DNA of 5,195 nucleotides, from contig JAZSRU010000058.1 of NCBI GenBank assembly GCA_045538635.1, forward strand, positions 1 to 5,195, read 5' to 3'. The notes beneath the pieces were generated by a model. The model was not told the origin of the DNA. It searched no databases and saw only the letters and a program-made list of their open reading frames with translations. Position numbers and translations under genes: made by a program. Within the stretch, counting starts at the first letter, position 1, and the number at the start of each line of letters is the position of its first letter. Source of the DNA: RGIG5270 sp045538635 (GTDB taxonomy: Bacteria; Verrucomicrobiota; Lentisphaeria; Victivallales; Victivallaceae). Shown piece after piece: positions 1-5,195 of the stretch.

Positions 1-1
1 A

Positions 2-307
2 GGATATCATCGCCGCCTGCGGCGGCAGAGTACCCCCCGCGCCGGACATTCCCGGCGACGTCCTTTATCCCCCGCTGCCCATGGGGGCGCTGGAGGACAA
101 GATCGCAAAGGAGCCCCGGAAAAAGCTGCCGTTGTACCCACAGTCAACAATCATTACACTCTGCGTACCGATGATGAGCTGAACCGCTTTGTATCTCTGG
201 CGAACCAGATCGAAAGAAGCGTTAACAGCGGCAACTTCTATCCCAATGAGACCGGATTCAGCTGCGGCGAATGCCCCTATGCTGACCGCTGCAAGAAATG
301 GAGGTGA
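2..307 (+). CDS. PD-(D/E)XK (RecB/Cas4-like) nuclease, C-terminal end only; 5' part uncertain
   Basis: This is the 3' end of a gene entering from the left edge; frame 2 is open from base 2 to the TGA at 305-307. Only the last ~55-60 residues look like real protein. They contain an amphipathic helix (DDELNRFVSLANQIERSV), then an aromatic/proline turn, FYPNETGFSC, and a terminal CX2CX5C cluster (Cys codons at 263, 272 and 290), ending in KKWR. In Cas4, AddB and phage RecB-like nucleases such a C-terminal cysteine triad helps hold a 4Fe-4S cluster beside the PD-(D/E)XK catalytic core. The catalytic core itself is not in the window, so the family call rests on the tail. Upstream of about 125, frame 2 reads as arginine-rich low-quality protein, while frame 3 looks coding. 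The gene may therefore be frameshifted, recombined or misassembled near 120-135. The stop lies 4 bp before the DUF932 gene, and the last codons carry that gene's ribosome binding site, so the two are co-transcribed. Confidence 0.55.
   Translation, partial: GYHRRLRRQSTPRAGHSRRRPLSPAAHGGAGGQDRKGAPEKAAVVPTVNNHYTLRTDDELNRFVSLANQIERSVNSGNFYPNETGFSCGECPYADRCKKWR
3..182 (+). pseudogene. GC-rich coding-like remnant in frame 3, cut off at a junction near 120-135
   Basis: Frame 3 is open from the left edge to a TGA at 180-182. Codons up to about base 140 have a strong excess of G or C in third position and read as plausible protein (for example PPAPDIPGDVLYPPLPMG followed by ALEDKIAKEPRKK). After that the frame gives a short unconvincing tail and stops inside the nuclease-like frame 2. 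G+C is 82/120 in bases 1-120 but 27/60 and 29/60 in the next two 60-base rows. I do not recognise the product. Possible explanations are the truncated end of another gene joined to the nuclease end, a -1 frameshift within one gene (there is an A5-G run at 120-125), or an assembly chimera. The fragment is too short to choose between them. Confidence 0.35.
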
Positions 308-308
308 T
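300..308 (+). promoter_or_regulatory. Very strong ribosome binding site for the DUF932 gene
   Basis: GGAGGTGAT is complementary over all nine bases to the usual 3' end of bacterial 16S rRNA. The GGAGG core ends 7 bases before the ATG at 312. The site overlaps the last codons and stop of the nuclease gene, which suggests coupled translation. It decides the start at 312 over an in-frame TTG at 189. Confidence 0.85.
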
Positions 309-311
309 AGC

Positions 312-1040
312 ATGGGATTGATGATGTGCGACGGAAAGTTTGTCAGCCGTGATGAGATCGCTCTGGTGCAGACCCCTGCAGGAACTGAAAGCTGGAAGCC
401 GGTTCCCCACATGGAAGTGATCGACGCAGTTACGGACGTAGTCAAGGCGCATAACTGGCAGATCCTCGATGAGAACTTTGGTCTCGCTCGTGAAGGTCAG
501 AAAATGTTCGGAGTAATGCGGATCAATAAGACCAGCTGTACCGACTGGTCACGGTGCATCGGTTTGCGGAACAGTCACGATAAGAGTTTCGCGGTCGGAC
601 TCTCTGCCGGTATCAGCGTGACGGTGTGCAGCAATCTCGCTTTCGGCGGGACAACAGTTATCAAACGCCGTCATACCTCACGCATTGAACTGACCGAACT
701 GGTGGACGTGGCGATGACCGAGCTTGAAAATGAGTTTCTGATACTGGAAACCGTCTGCGAAGATTTGAAGATCATCTATTTGAAAAACGATGATGAAGCC
801 CGCAGCCGTATCGTCAGAGCCGCTGAATTGGGAGCGATCAACAGCAGCGACATTGTACCGGTCTTCAGGGAGTTTAAGAACCCAAGACATGAAGAGTTTT
901 CTGAACCGACAAGATATTCACTGCTCAACGCTTTTACCGAAACCATTAAAAAGTACACCCCCGGCAGGGTGGATACTTCGTACCGTCAGTTGACCAGCTG
1001 TTTCGGTCTGGACGGACACCGCCCTGCGTTATGGAGTTAA
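312..1040 (+). CDS. DUF932-family phage/plasmid-like protein
   Basis: A complete 242-residue protein with an ATG start behind a near-perfect Shine-Dalgarno sequence and a TAA stop. I assign it to the DUF932 (phage/plasmid-like) family from its order of motifs. These are an N-terminal VPHMEVIDAV helix (about residues 31-40), the family-typical GLRNSHDKS segment (84-92) followed by GLSAGISVTVCSNLAFGG (96-113), a helical middle (125-170), and a C-terminal RYSLLNAFTETIKKY helix (201-215) ending in a Tyr/Leu/Phe-rich tail. No membrane segment or signal peptide is visible, so it is presumably cytoplasmic. The biochemical role of the family is not established. Members occur on phages, plasmids and integrative elements, often near recombination genes. 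Pairing here with a RecB/Cas4-like nuclease fits a DNA-processing or recombination module, but that is inference. It is the last gene of its transcript, with a terminator about 80 bp downstream. The gene is less GC-rich than the window start and clearly richer than the helicase gene. Confidence 0.8.
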   Translation: MGLMMCDGKFVSRDEIALVQTPAGTESWKPVPHMEVIDAVTDVVKAHNWQILDENFGLAREGQKMFGVMRINKTSCTDWSRCIGLRNSHDKSFAVGLSAGISVTVCSNLAFGGTTVIKRRHTSRIELTELVDVAMTELENEFLILETVCEDLKIIYLKNDDEARSRIVRAAELGAINSSDIVPVFREFKNPRHEEFSEPTRYSLLNAFTETIKKYTPGRVDTSYRQLTSCFGLDGHRPALWS

Positions 1041-1119
1041 CGGCACTCGCAACACCATGCCGAGCCCCGACACGGGACTTTGCCGGAAGTGATGCACACG
1101 GCAAAGTTATCATCGCATC
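1041..1119 (+). other. Structured 3' UTR between the DUF932 stop and the terminator
   Basis: Several short inverted repeats follow one another. CGGCA (1041-1045) can pair with TGCCG (1058-1062). CCCG (1066-1069) can pair with CGGG (1073-1076) across a 3-base loop. ACTTTGCCG (1077-1085) is perfectly complementary to CGGCAAAGT (1099-1107). No ORF is supported here. The segment could simply protect the mRNA 3' end, or it could be a small RNA ending at the terminator. I do not recognise a known RNA family. Confidence 0.4.
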
Positions 1120-1153
1120 CCGGTGGAGAGCATTCTCCACTGGTCTTTTTTTT
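1120..1153 (+). terminator. Rho-independent terminator after the DUF932 gene
   Basis: A 10-bp stem pairs 1120-1129 (CCGGTGGAGA) with 1134-1143 (TCTCCACTGG) and contains one G-U pair. The loop is the four bases GCAT (1130-1133), followed by TCTTTTTTTT (1144-1153). This is a textbook intrinsic terminator on the + strand and closes the nuclease/DUF932 transcript. Confidence 0.9.
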
Positions 1154-1304
1154 ACTGTTTACATGCTGATTTTGTAAAGCAATACCAGAGGTATGTTTTT
1201 GGTTTCATCCATTGAGTATAAATTGTTTTCCCAAAGCAAGGCTGTTGTGATCTGTCAAAAAAAACAGTGTTACTTTTTTATGAAAAAATGAAATTATTAT
1301 ATTT

Positions 1305-1370
1305 GGTTTAACTGTAAAAACATACATTCGTACAACATCAGGAGTTTTTTGATCTCTTTTACAGTAAACC
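1305..1370. repeat. Near-perfect inverted repeat, 15/14-base arms
   Basis: The left arm GGTTTAACTGTAAAA (1305-1319) is the reverse complement of the right arm TTTTACAGTAAACC (1357-1370) except for one missing T. The arms are 37 bases apart. There is no U-run after the right arm, so it is not a typical terminator. Paired operator half-sites or a relic of a small mobile-element end are both possible. Confidence 0.6.
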
Positions 1371-1396
1371 GTTACCGAATCCCGCTACAGATAACC
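1360..1396 (+). repeat. Imperfect direct repeat TACAGTAAACC / TACAGATAACC
   Basis: TACAGTAAACC at 1360-1370 recurs as TACAGATAACC at 1386-1396, matching at 9 of 11 positions with starts 26 bases apart. The same word occurs on the opposite strand, with one extra base, in the left arm at 1305-1316. Three copies within 92 bases resemble binding sites for a DNA-binding protein, but copies this short in AT-rich DNA could arise by chance. Confidence 0.35.
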
Positions 1397-1449
1397 AAAA
1401 TCCGTATTGTTCATTTTTAGAGAGTATCGCTTTTTTCAAAATGAAAAAT

Positions 1450-1506
1450 ACACTTTTTGTCTCCCCGGGGAGACTGATTTTACCTTAAAAAGCGTCAAAA
1501 AAGTGT
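1450..1506. repeat. Inverted repeat flanking the GC palindrome
   Basis: ACACTTTTTG (1450-1459) and CAAAAAAGTGT (1496-1506) are inverted copies that differ by one base in the length of the A/T run. They enclose the 16-bp palindrome at 1459-1474, sharing base 1459 with it. The combination could fold into a larger hairpin or mark a compound operator. Confidence 0.4.
1459..1474. promoter_or_regulatory. 16-bp perfect GC-rich palindrome, operator-like
   Basis: GTCTCCCCGGGGAGAC is a perfect 16-bp palindrome standing out in strongly AT-rich surroundings. As RNA it can form a 6-bp stem with a CCGG loop, and the + strand continues TGATTTT. A weak + strand terminator is therefore possible, although the T-run is short and interrupted. 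A dimeric regulator site is an equal alternative. It lies about 310 bp upstream of the helicase start. Confidence 0.45.
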
Positions 1507-1715
1507 CCCGAAAATCGTTTGTATTTCGAACTGATGTACTGGTTATCATTTTAACTTCATCCCTCACCACTTCTGAGTAAAGATAAGTCCCCTGACAAAT
1601 TGTACAAAAACATCCCCCTGTTCGTGAAGATAAACAAAAAAATCTTGTGGATATGTTGCCTCCAAATCTCTCCGCCGTGACCATCAGAAAAAAGTCATTA
1701 AAACGAAGTTTTAAC

Positions 1716-1744
1716 TTGAAAAATACAACTCTATGCAGTATATT
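1716..1744 (+). promoter_or_regulatory. Sigma70-type promoter for the PLD-helicase gene
   Basis: TTGAAA at 1716-1721 matches the -35 consensus at five of six positions. TATATT at 1739-1744 is a five-of-six -10 match. The spacer is exactly 17 bases. The predicted transcript would start near 1751, giving a leader of about 37 bases that ends in the ribosome binding site of the helicase gene. Confidence 0.6.
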
Positions 1745-1775
1745 ACCGAGGATTTGTGTCAATTACTCATCATTC

Positions 1776-1780
1776 AGGAG
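1776..1780 (+). promoter_or_regulatory. Ribosome binding site that decides the helicase start
   Basis: AGGAG lies 7 bases before the ATG at 1788. The reading frame stays open upstream to a GTG at 1647, but an upstream start has no comparable site, would lie before the predicted promoter, and would add a low-quality 47-residue extension. Confidence 0.8.
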
Positions 1781-1787
1781 AACAACA

Positions 1788-4700
1788 ATGTGGAGTAAAA
1801 ATATTTTGATTGATAATTCAGCGGGACAGACATTGGCTGATTGTATCAAATATCACTTGCTTTCTCCAGAATGCCGTGAACTTTGCATTGCAACGGGGTA
1901 TTGGGATATTCCCGGTATGGCATTGCTGCACAAAGAGTTTGAAAACTTCTTTGCCAGAGGCGGAAGGTTGCGGATGATTATTGGTGAAGAGCCTGTCGCA
2001 CGGCAGTATCAAATCGCACCAGAGAGAGTTGAAGCCATTCGTCGTTTCCCGGATGATTACATCAAGCTTGATATTGATGACTTGAAGGATGAATATAAAC
2101 CGGTTATCAGACTGTTATTGCAATATTGCACAGATAATGATTCGGCAATACAAATTCGGGTGTATGGACAAAATGTGACTCCGAAACAATTTCTTCATGC
2201 CAAATGTTACATTTTTAGAGGGAGTAATTCTGTTGGCATCATTGGCAGTGCAAATTTTACACACCGCGGCTTGGTTGATAATACCGAGTTGTCTTATCTG
2301 GAAACTAATTCAACCATTGTGGGTGCTCGTCCGAATGCAGACAGTACCTTCAAAGGCCATGTTGGCTGGTTTGAGGAAAAATGGGAACAAAGCGTTCCTT
2401 GGGAACATATCTTCAAAAAAGAAATACTTGAGCAATCTCCTCTCGGACGCAAGGTAAAAGCAGAATCATTCGGGTTAACTCCATATGCTGTTTATATAAA
2501 GTATCTTCAAGGCGTGTTTGGTGTAGATGCGGAAGACCCTGAAACCAATTTTATCCCTGATATCCCAGATTTCAAACGATTGGAGTATCAGATTGATGCC
2601 GTAAATCGTGGTTTTGCAATTATGCGGGAGCACAATGGTTTTATTCTGGCAGATGTTGTGGGACTTGGTAAAACCGTTGTTGCGATGCTGTTGGCAAATA
2701 AATTTTTCAATTTCCCTGATTTAGATGGTAGAAACAAAGACATTTTGATTGTCACTCCTCCGGCAGTAAAAGAGGCATGGGAAAAGACCATCGCTTTATT
2801 TGATCAGAACAGTGATGGGCGTTTAAAAAATCATATCACAATTATCACTACCGGGAAAGTCGTTGGTTTTACGGAATTTGATGCAGAGTTGCCAGATGCA
2901 CCTGCTGATGAAGAAGAAAACGAAACTTTAGTGCTTGACAAAAAGCAATACGGTCTTATTTTGATTGATGAAAGCCATAAGTTCCGAAATTCTGAAACGC
3001 AGATGTACAAGGCGATGGACGACTTGATTGATCAGATTTATCCGCAGCCTTATGTTGTTTTGCTGTCAGCAACACCGCAAAACAACTCTCCCAAAGACCT
3101 GAAAAATCAAATATTTTTATTTCAGCGTGAACCACAAAATACTACTCTTGAAACAATTGATGGCAGAAAGCTTGATACTTATTTTTCAAGTAAGCAAAAA
3201 GAGTTTTTGAACGCAAAGAAAAACAAAGACTATCAGGCTATCAAAGATTTGTCATTGGATATTCGGCAGCGCGTTTTGGATCAACTGTTGGTGCGCAGAA
3301 CAAGAACCGACATCCGGGCACATTACAGTTCAGACACCAATGATCTTCATTTTCCGGAAATCAGAGGACCTCATTCATTGAAATATACCTTGAATGACAA
3401 GCTGTCACGACTATTCTTCGATACTATGAATCTGATCGCTCCGACAGATCCGCATTCAGGAGAGTTTATTTTTGATGAAACAGGTCTGACCTATGAGCGT
3501 TACAGAGCCATTGAATATCTCACTTCTCCTGAAGATCGGAAAAGGTATCAGGTGCGTAATTTGACTCCGGAAGGAACATCGCGACGTTTGGCTAAAATTA
3601 TGCAGATTTTACTGGTTAAACGTTTGGAAAGCAGTTTTGCCGCATTCCGGGCATCGTTAATCAATTTGAAACGTTACACGCAGAATATGGTCGATATGCT
3701 GAACGATGACTGTGTATTTATATGCCCGGATATTGATGTCAACGCGGAACTTGATCAGGAGAAGAAAAATACTACCCGCCGTCAGTGTTACGAGGATTTA
3801 AGAGAACTGATTGCTCGCAAAGGTGGCAATAATTATGAGTATAAGGCTTCGGCGTTCTCTCCAGCATACAGAGAGAATCTGACAGAAGATTTGCGAAAAA
3901 TCACCAATTTATGTGACCGTTGGAGTAAGGTCGGTGGTTTTGACCCTAAATTGCAAGTCTTCCTGAATGAACTGCAGCACAGTCTGTTTAATCCTGAAGT
4001 AAATAATCCGCATCAGTTTGATACGCCAAAGTTGATCATCTTTACTGAAGCGATAGATACGGTAGAACTTTTGAAAGATTCTTTGGAAAATGCCGGATAC
4101 AGAGTGTTGGCAATCACTGCGGCTAACAGAGACAAGTTAAGCAAGACTATCACGGAAAATTTTGATGCAAATTTCCCCCCGGAAGAGCAAAAAGATGATT
4201 ACAACGTGCTTATTACAACTGAAGTTCTTGCCGAAGGAGTCAATCTTCATCGGGCAAATGTGATACTCAATTACGATACGCCGTGGAATTCAACCCGTTT
4301 GATGCAACGGATCGGTCGGGTAAATCGCATTGGTTCAAAAGAAGATTTTGTTCATGTATTCAACTTTATGCCGACAGCAGAGGGTGATCAGCAAATAGAG
4401 CTGATTAACAAAGCTCATTCCAAACTTCAGGCATTTCATGCTCTCTTTGGCGAAGACAGCCAGATATTTACAACGATGGAAGAGGTGTCCAGTTATGGAA
4501 CTGATCCGGAATCTTTGAAATCACTTGTGGAAGGCGAACTTTCACCGCTGGAGCCTTATGCAGCTGAATTACGTAAATTTCAGCAGGAACAACCGGAGTT
4601 CTACAATTGGATAGCCAAGCAGCCATCGGGTATTGGTTGCGGCAGGAGTGGCGATTCATCCGAATTTTGCTGTGTTGTTAAACACCCCTCCAGACATCAT

Positions 4701-5195
4701 GGCTTGAATTTGATTATGGAAGGCGATGTCACCCGGGATGTTCATTGCTTGGAAATGCTTGAACATTTGAAATGTTCGCCTGATGCGATTGCCACTGCTC
4801 TTTCTGAAGAAGATATTGAAAATTATCGTTTCAGAGCCATGGCAAAATATAGCGAATTTACGCAGAAAATGATGACTGCCGGAGATGGGAACAAAAAAAG
4901 AACAGCAGCATTAAAGGCAATCCGGGAAATCAAACAAAACAATGCTTTGAATGAGGAAACTAAAGCCCTTCTGAATTTGGCAGATTCTTTGATTCGCAAG
5001 AATGACCGGGCTCTGATTCGCCGGATTTTGAACTTGCATAGTAATCTGGACGGCAACTGTCTGCCGGGTTTGGAATTGGGCGAAAAAGATATAAATCAAA
5101 TATTGCGTGAAGAGCTTCAAGCATTGACTCGTCGCAGAAATATTGATAATCCCCAACCGGAGATCGCATTATATACAGCAGTTAAGGAGAGATGA
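1788..5195 (+). CDS. PLD-nuclease/Snf2-type helicase fusion protein, probable defence or restriction-like enzyme
   Basis: A complete 1135-residue cytoplasmic protein. Residues ~1-205 form a phospholipase-D-type nuclease domain with one HxK motif (H137, K139 in FLHAKCYIF) and a downstream GSANF (G153-F157, N156). The usual Asp after HxK is absent (R144 at that position). Residues ~260-520 are a Snf2/HepA-like SF2 motor: Q-motif region RLEYQ (264-268), Walker A VGLGKT (291-296), DESH box (394-397), LLSATP (425-430) and the family-typical LVRRTRTDI (501-509). Then come KRLESS (611-616), LIIFTEAID (749-757), VLAEGVNLH (813-821) and motif VI QRIGRVNRIG (840-849). All ATPase motifs look intact. Residues ~890-1135 are charged, mostly helical and unassigned. 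Family knowledge predicts ATP-driven dsDNA translocation coupled to cleavage by a probably dimeric PLD domain; the defence role is inferred. The gene has its own promoter and ends in a likely overlap with a following gene. It is clearly more AT-rich than the genes to the left, consistent with separate acquisition. A plain repair or remodelling helicase is the alternative. Confidence 0.9.
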   Translation: MWSKNILIDNSAGQTLADCIKYHLLSPECRELCIATGYWDIPGMALLHKEFENFFARGGRLRMIIGEEPVARQYQIAPERVEAIRRFPDDYIKLDIDDLKDEYKPVIRLLLQYCTDNDSAIQIRVYGQNVTPKQFLHAKCYIFRGSNSVGIIGSANFTHRGLVDNTELSYLETNSTIVGARPNADSTFKGHVGWFEEKWEQSVPWEHIFKKEILEQSPLGRKVKAESFGLTPYAVYIKYLQGVFGVDAEDPETNFIPDIPDFKRLEYQIDAVNRGFAIMREHNGFILADVVGLGKTVVAMLLANKFFNFPDLDGRNKDILIVTPPAVKEAWEKTIALFDQNSDGRLKNHITIITTGKVVGFTEFDAELPDAPADEEENETLVLDKKQYGLILIDESHKFRNSETQMYKAMDDLIDQIYPQPYVVLLSATPQNNSPKDLKNQIFLFQREPQNTTLETIDGRKLDTYFSSKQKEFLNAKKNKDYQAIKDLSLDIRQRVLDQLLVRRTRTDIRAHYSSDTNDLHFPEIRGPHSLKYTLNDKLSRLFFDTMNLIAPTDPHSGEFIFDETGLTYERYRAIEYLTSPEDRKRYQVRNLTPEGTSRRLAKIMQILLVKRLESSFAAFRASLINLKRYTQNMVDMLNDDCVFICPDIDVNAELDQEKKNTTRRQCYEDLRELIARKGGNNYEYKASAFSPAYRENLTEDLRKITNLCDRWSKVGGFDPKLQVFLNELQHSLFNPEVNNPHQFDTPKLIIFTEAIDTVELLKDSLENAGYRVLAITAANRDKLSKTITENFDANFPPEEQKDDYNVLITTEVLAEGVNLHRANVILNYDTPWNSTRLMQRIGRVNRIGSKEDFVHVFNFMPTAEGDQQIELINKAHSKLQAFHALFGEDSQIFTTMEEVSSYGTDPESLKSLVEGELSPLEPYAAELRKFQQEQPEFYNWIAKQPSGIGCGRSGDSSEFCCVVKHPSRHHGLNLIMEGDVTRDVHCLEMLEHLKCSPDAIATALSEEDIENYRFRAMAKYSEFTQKMMTAGDGNKKRTAALKAIREIKQNNALNEETKALLNLADSLIRKNDRALIRRILNLHSNLDGNCLPGLELGEKDINQILREELQALTRRRNIDNPQPEIALYTAVKER
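5184..5195 (+). promoter_or_regulatory. Ribosome binding site and ATGA overlap for a gene beyond the window
   Basis: The last codons of the helicase gene contain AAGGAGA (5184-5190), and the stop forms ATGA (5192-5195), an ATG overlapping TGA. From the AGGAG core to this ATG is only 2 bases, which is short. The next gene may start there or a few bases further right. Either way this is a typical signal for a translationally coupled downstream gene. Confidence 0.55.

Larger units (their letters stand above)
1154..1715. other. AT-rich intergenic region without a convincing gene
   Basis: About 560 bp of AT-rich DNA lies between the terminator and the promoter of the next gene. I see no ORF on either strand with a good ribosome binding site and protein-like sequence, and no tRNA or CRISPR array. 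It does contain inverted repeats and a GC palindrome, listed separately. It may be the boundary between the mobile-element backbone and its cargo, or a regulatory region. Confidence 0.6.

Noticed and set aside
120..125. Programmed -1 frameshift site (A5-G run)
   Set aside because: The run does not match the full A-AAA-AAG heptamer because it is preceded by G. The strong GC change at the same place argues more for a junction than for programmed slippage.
189..311. Upstream TTG start for the DUF932 gene
   Set aside because: It would overlap the nuclease frame for over 100 bases, while the ATG at 312 has a nine-base Shine-Dalgarno match.
1349..1420. Possible 23-residue leader peptide starting at TTG behind AGGAG
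   Set aside because: The spacing is only 4 bases, the start is TTG, it lies inside an inverted repeat, and it is about 370 bp from the helicase gene with no attenuator next to it. It is most likely chance.
1436..1762. 108-residue ORF on the - strand in the intergenic region
   Set aside because: It starts with TTG without a clear ribosome binding site, has a composition driven by AT-rich DNA, shows no recognisable motif, and runs across the palindrome and the + strand promoter.
1647..1787. N-terminal extension of the helicase ORF from a GTG at 1647
   Set aside because: It has no good ribosome binding site, lies upstream of the likely promoter at 1716-1744, and encodes low-quality sequence. 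The ATG at 1788 has AGGAG at 7-base spacing.
1154..1787. CRISPR array or insertion sequence in the intergenic region
   Set aside because: There are no regularly spaced identical repeats and no transposase remnant. The inverted repeats are short and imperfect, and I see no target-site duplication.
2197..2457. 86-residue + strand ORF inside the helicase gene, plus several - strand ORFs at 4468-5169
   Set aside because: They lie entirely within a gene with clear conserved motifs in another frame and have no ribosome binding sites or family features. They are shadows.
1788..5195. Identification as DISARM DrmD, Mokosh MkoC or a BREX helicase
   Set aside because: DrmD lacks a fused PLD domain as far as I know, MkoC carries an SF1-type helicase with the PLD at the other end, and no DUF1998, PglZ or other marker genes are visible. 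I therefore give no system name.

Overview
The window looks like accessory bacterial DNA. Three genes lie on the + strand in two blocks, separated by about 630 bp of AT-rich DNA with no convincing gene. No marker gene fixes the taxon. The full-length Shine-Dalgarno sequence before the second gene and the canonical intrinsic terminator after it point to an ordinary bacterium. DUF932-type proteins and PD-(D/E)XK nucleases with a C-terminal cysteine cluster are typical of phages, plasmids and integrative elements, so the left block is most likely part of a mobile element. From memory only, I recall similar pairs in Verrucomicrobiota/Lentisphaerota-like genomes; this is a weak guess.

Left block (1-1153): the window opens in very GC-rich DNA (82 of the first 120 bases are G/C). 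This changes abruptly, near 120-135, to DNA of about 45-48% GC. The best-looking reading frame changes at the same place, from frame 3 to frame 2. After the change comes the C-terminal end of a RecB/Cas4-like PD-(D/E)XK nuclease with a CX2CX5C cluster. It is followed after 4 bp by an intact 242-residue DUF932-family gene with a near-perfect ribosome binding site. The block ends in a small structured 3' UTR and a strong rho-independent terminator.

Middle (1154-1787): AT-rich DNA with several inverted repeats, a repeated TACAG-(N2)-AACC-like element and a 16-bp perfect GC palindrome. A good sigma70-type promoter lies just before the third gene.

Right block (1788-5195): one complete 1135-residue protein with an N-terminal phospholipase-D-type (HKD) nuclease domain, a complete Snf2/HepA-type SF2 helicase and a roughly 245-residue unassigned C-terminal region. 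This architecture is expected of anti-phage or restriction-like systems. The gene ends in an AAGGAG sequence and an ATGA start/stop overlap exactly at the window edge. It is therefore probably the first gene of an operon whose partners, perhaps a DNA methyltransferase, lie just outside. The overall picture is a mobile-element recombination module with a defence-type cargo operon beside it.
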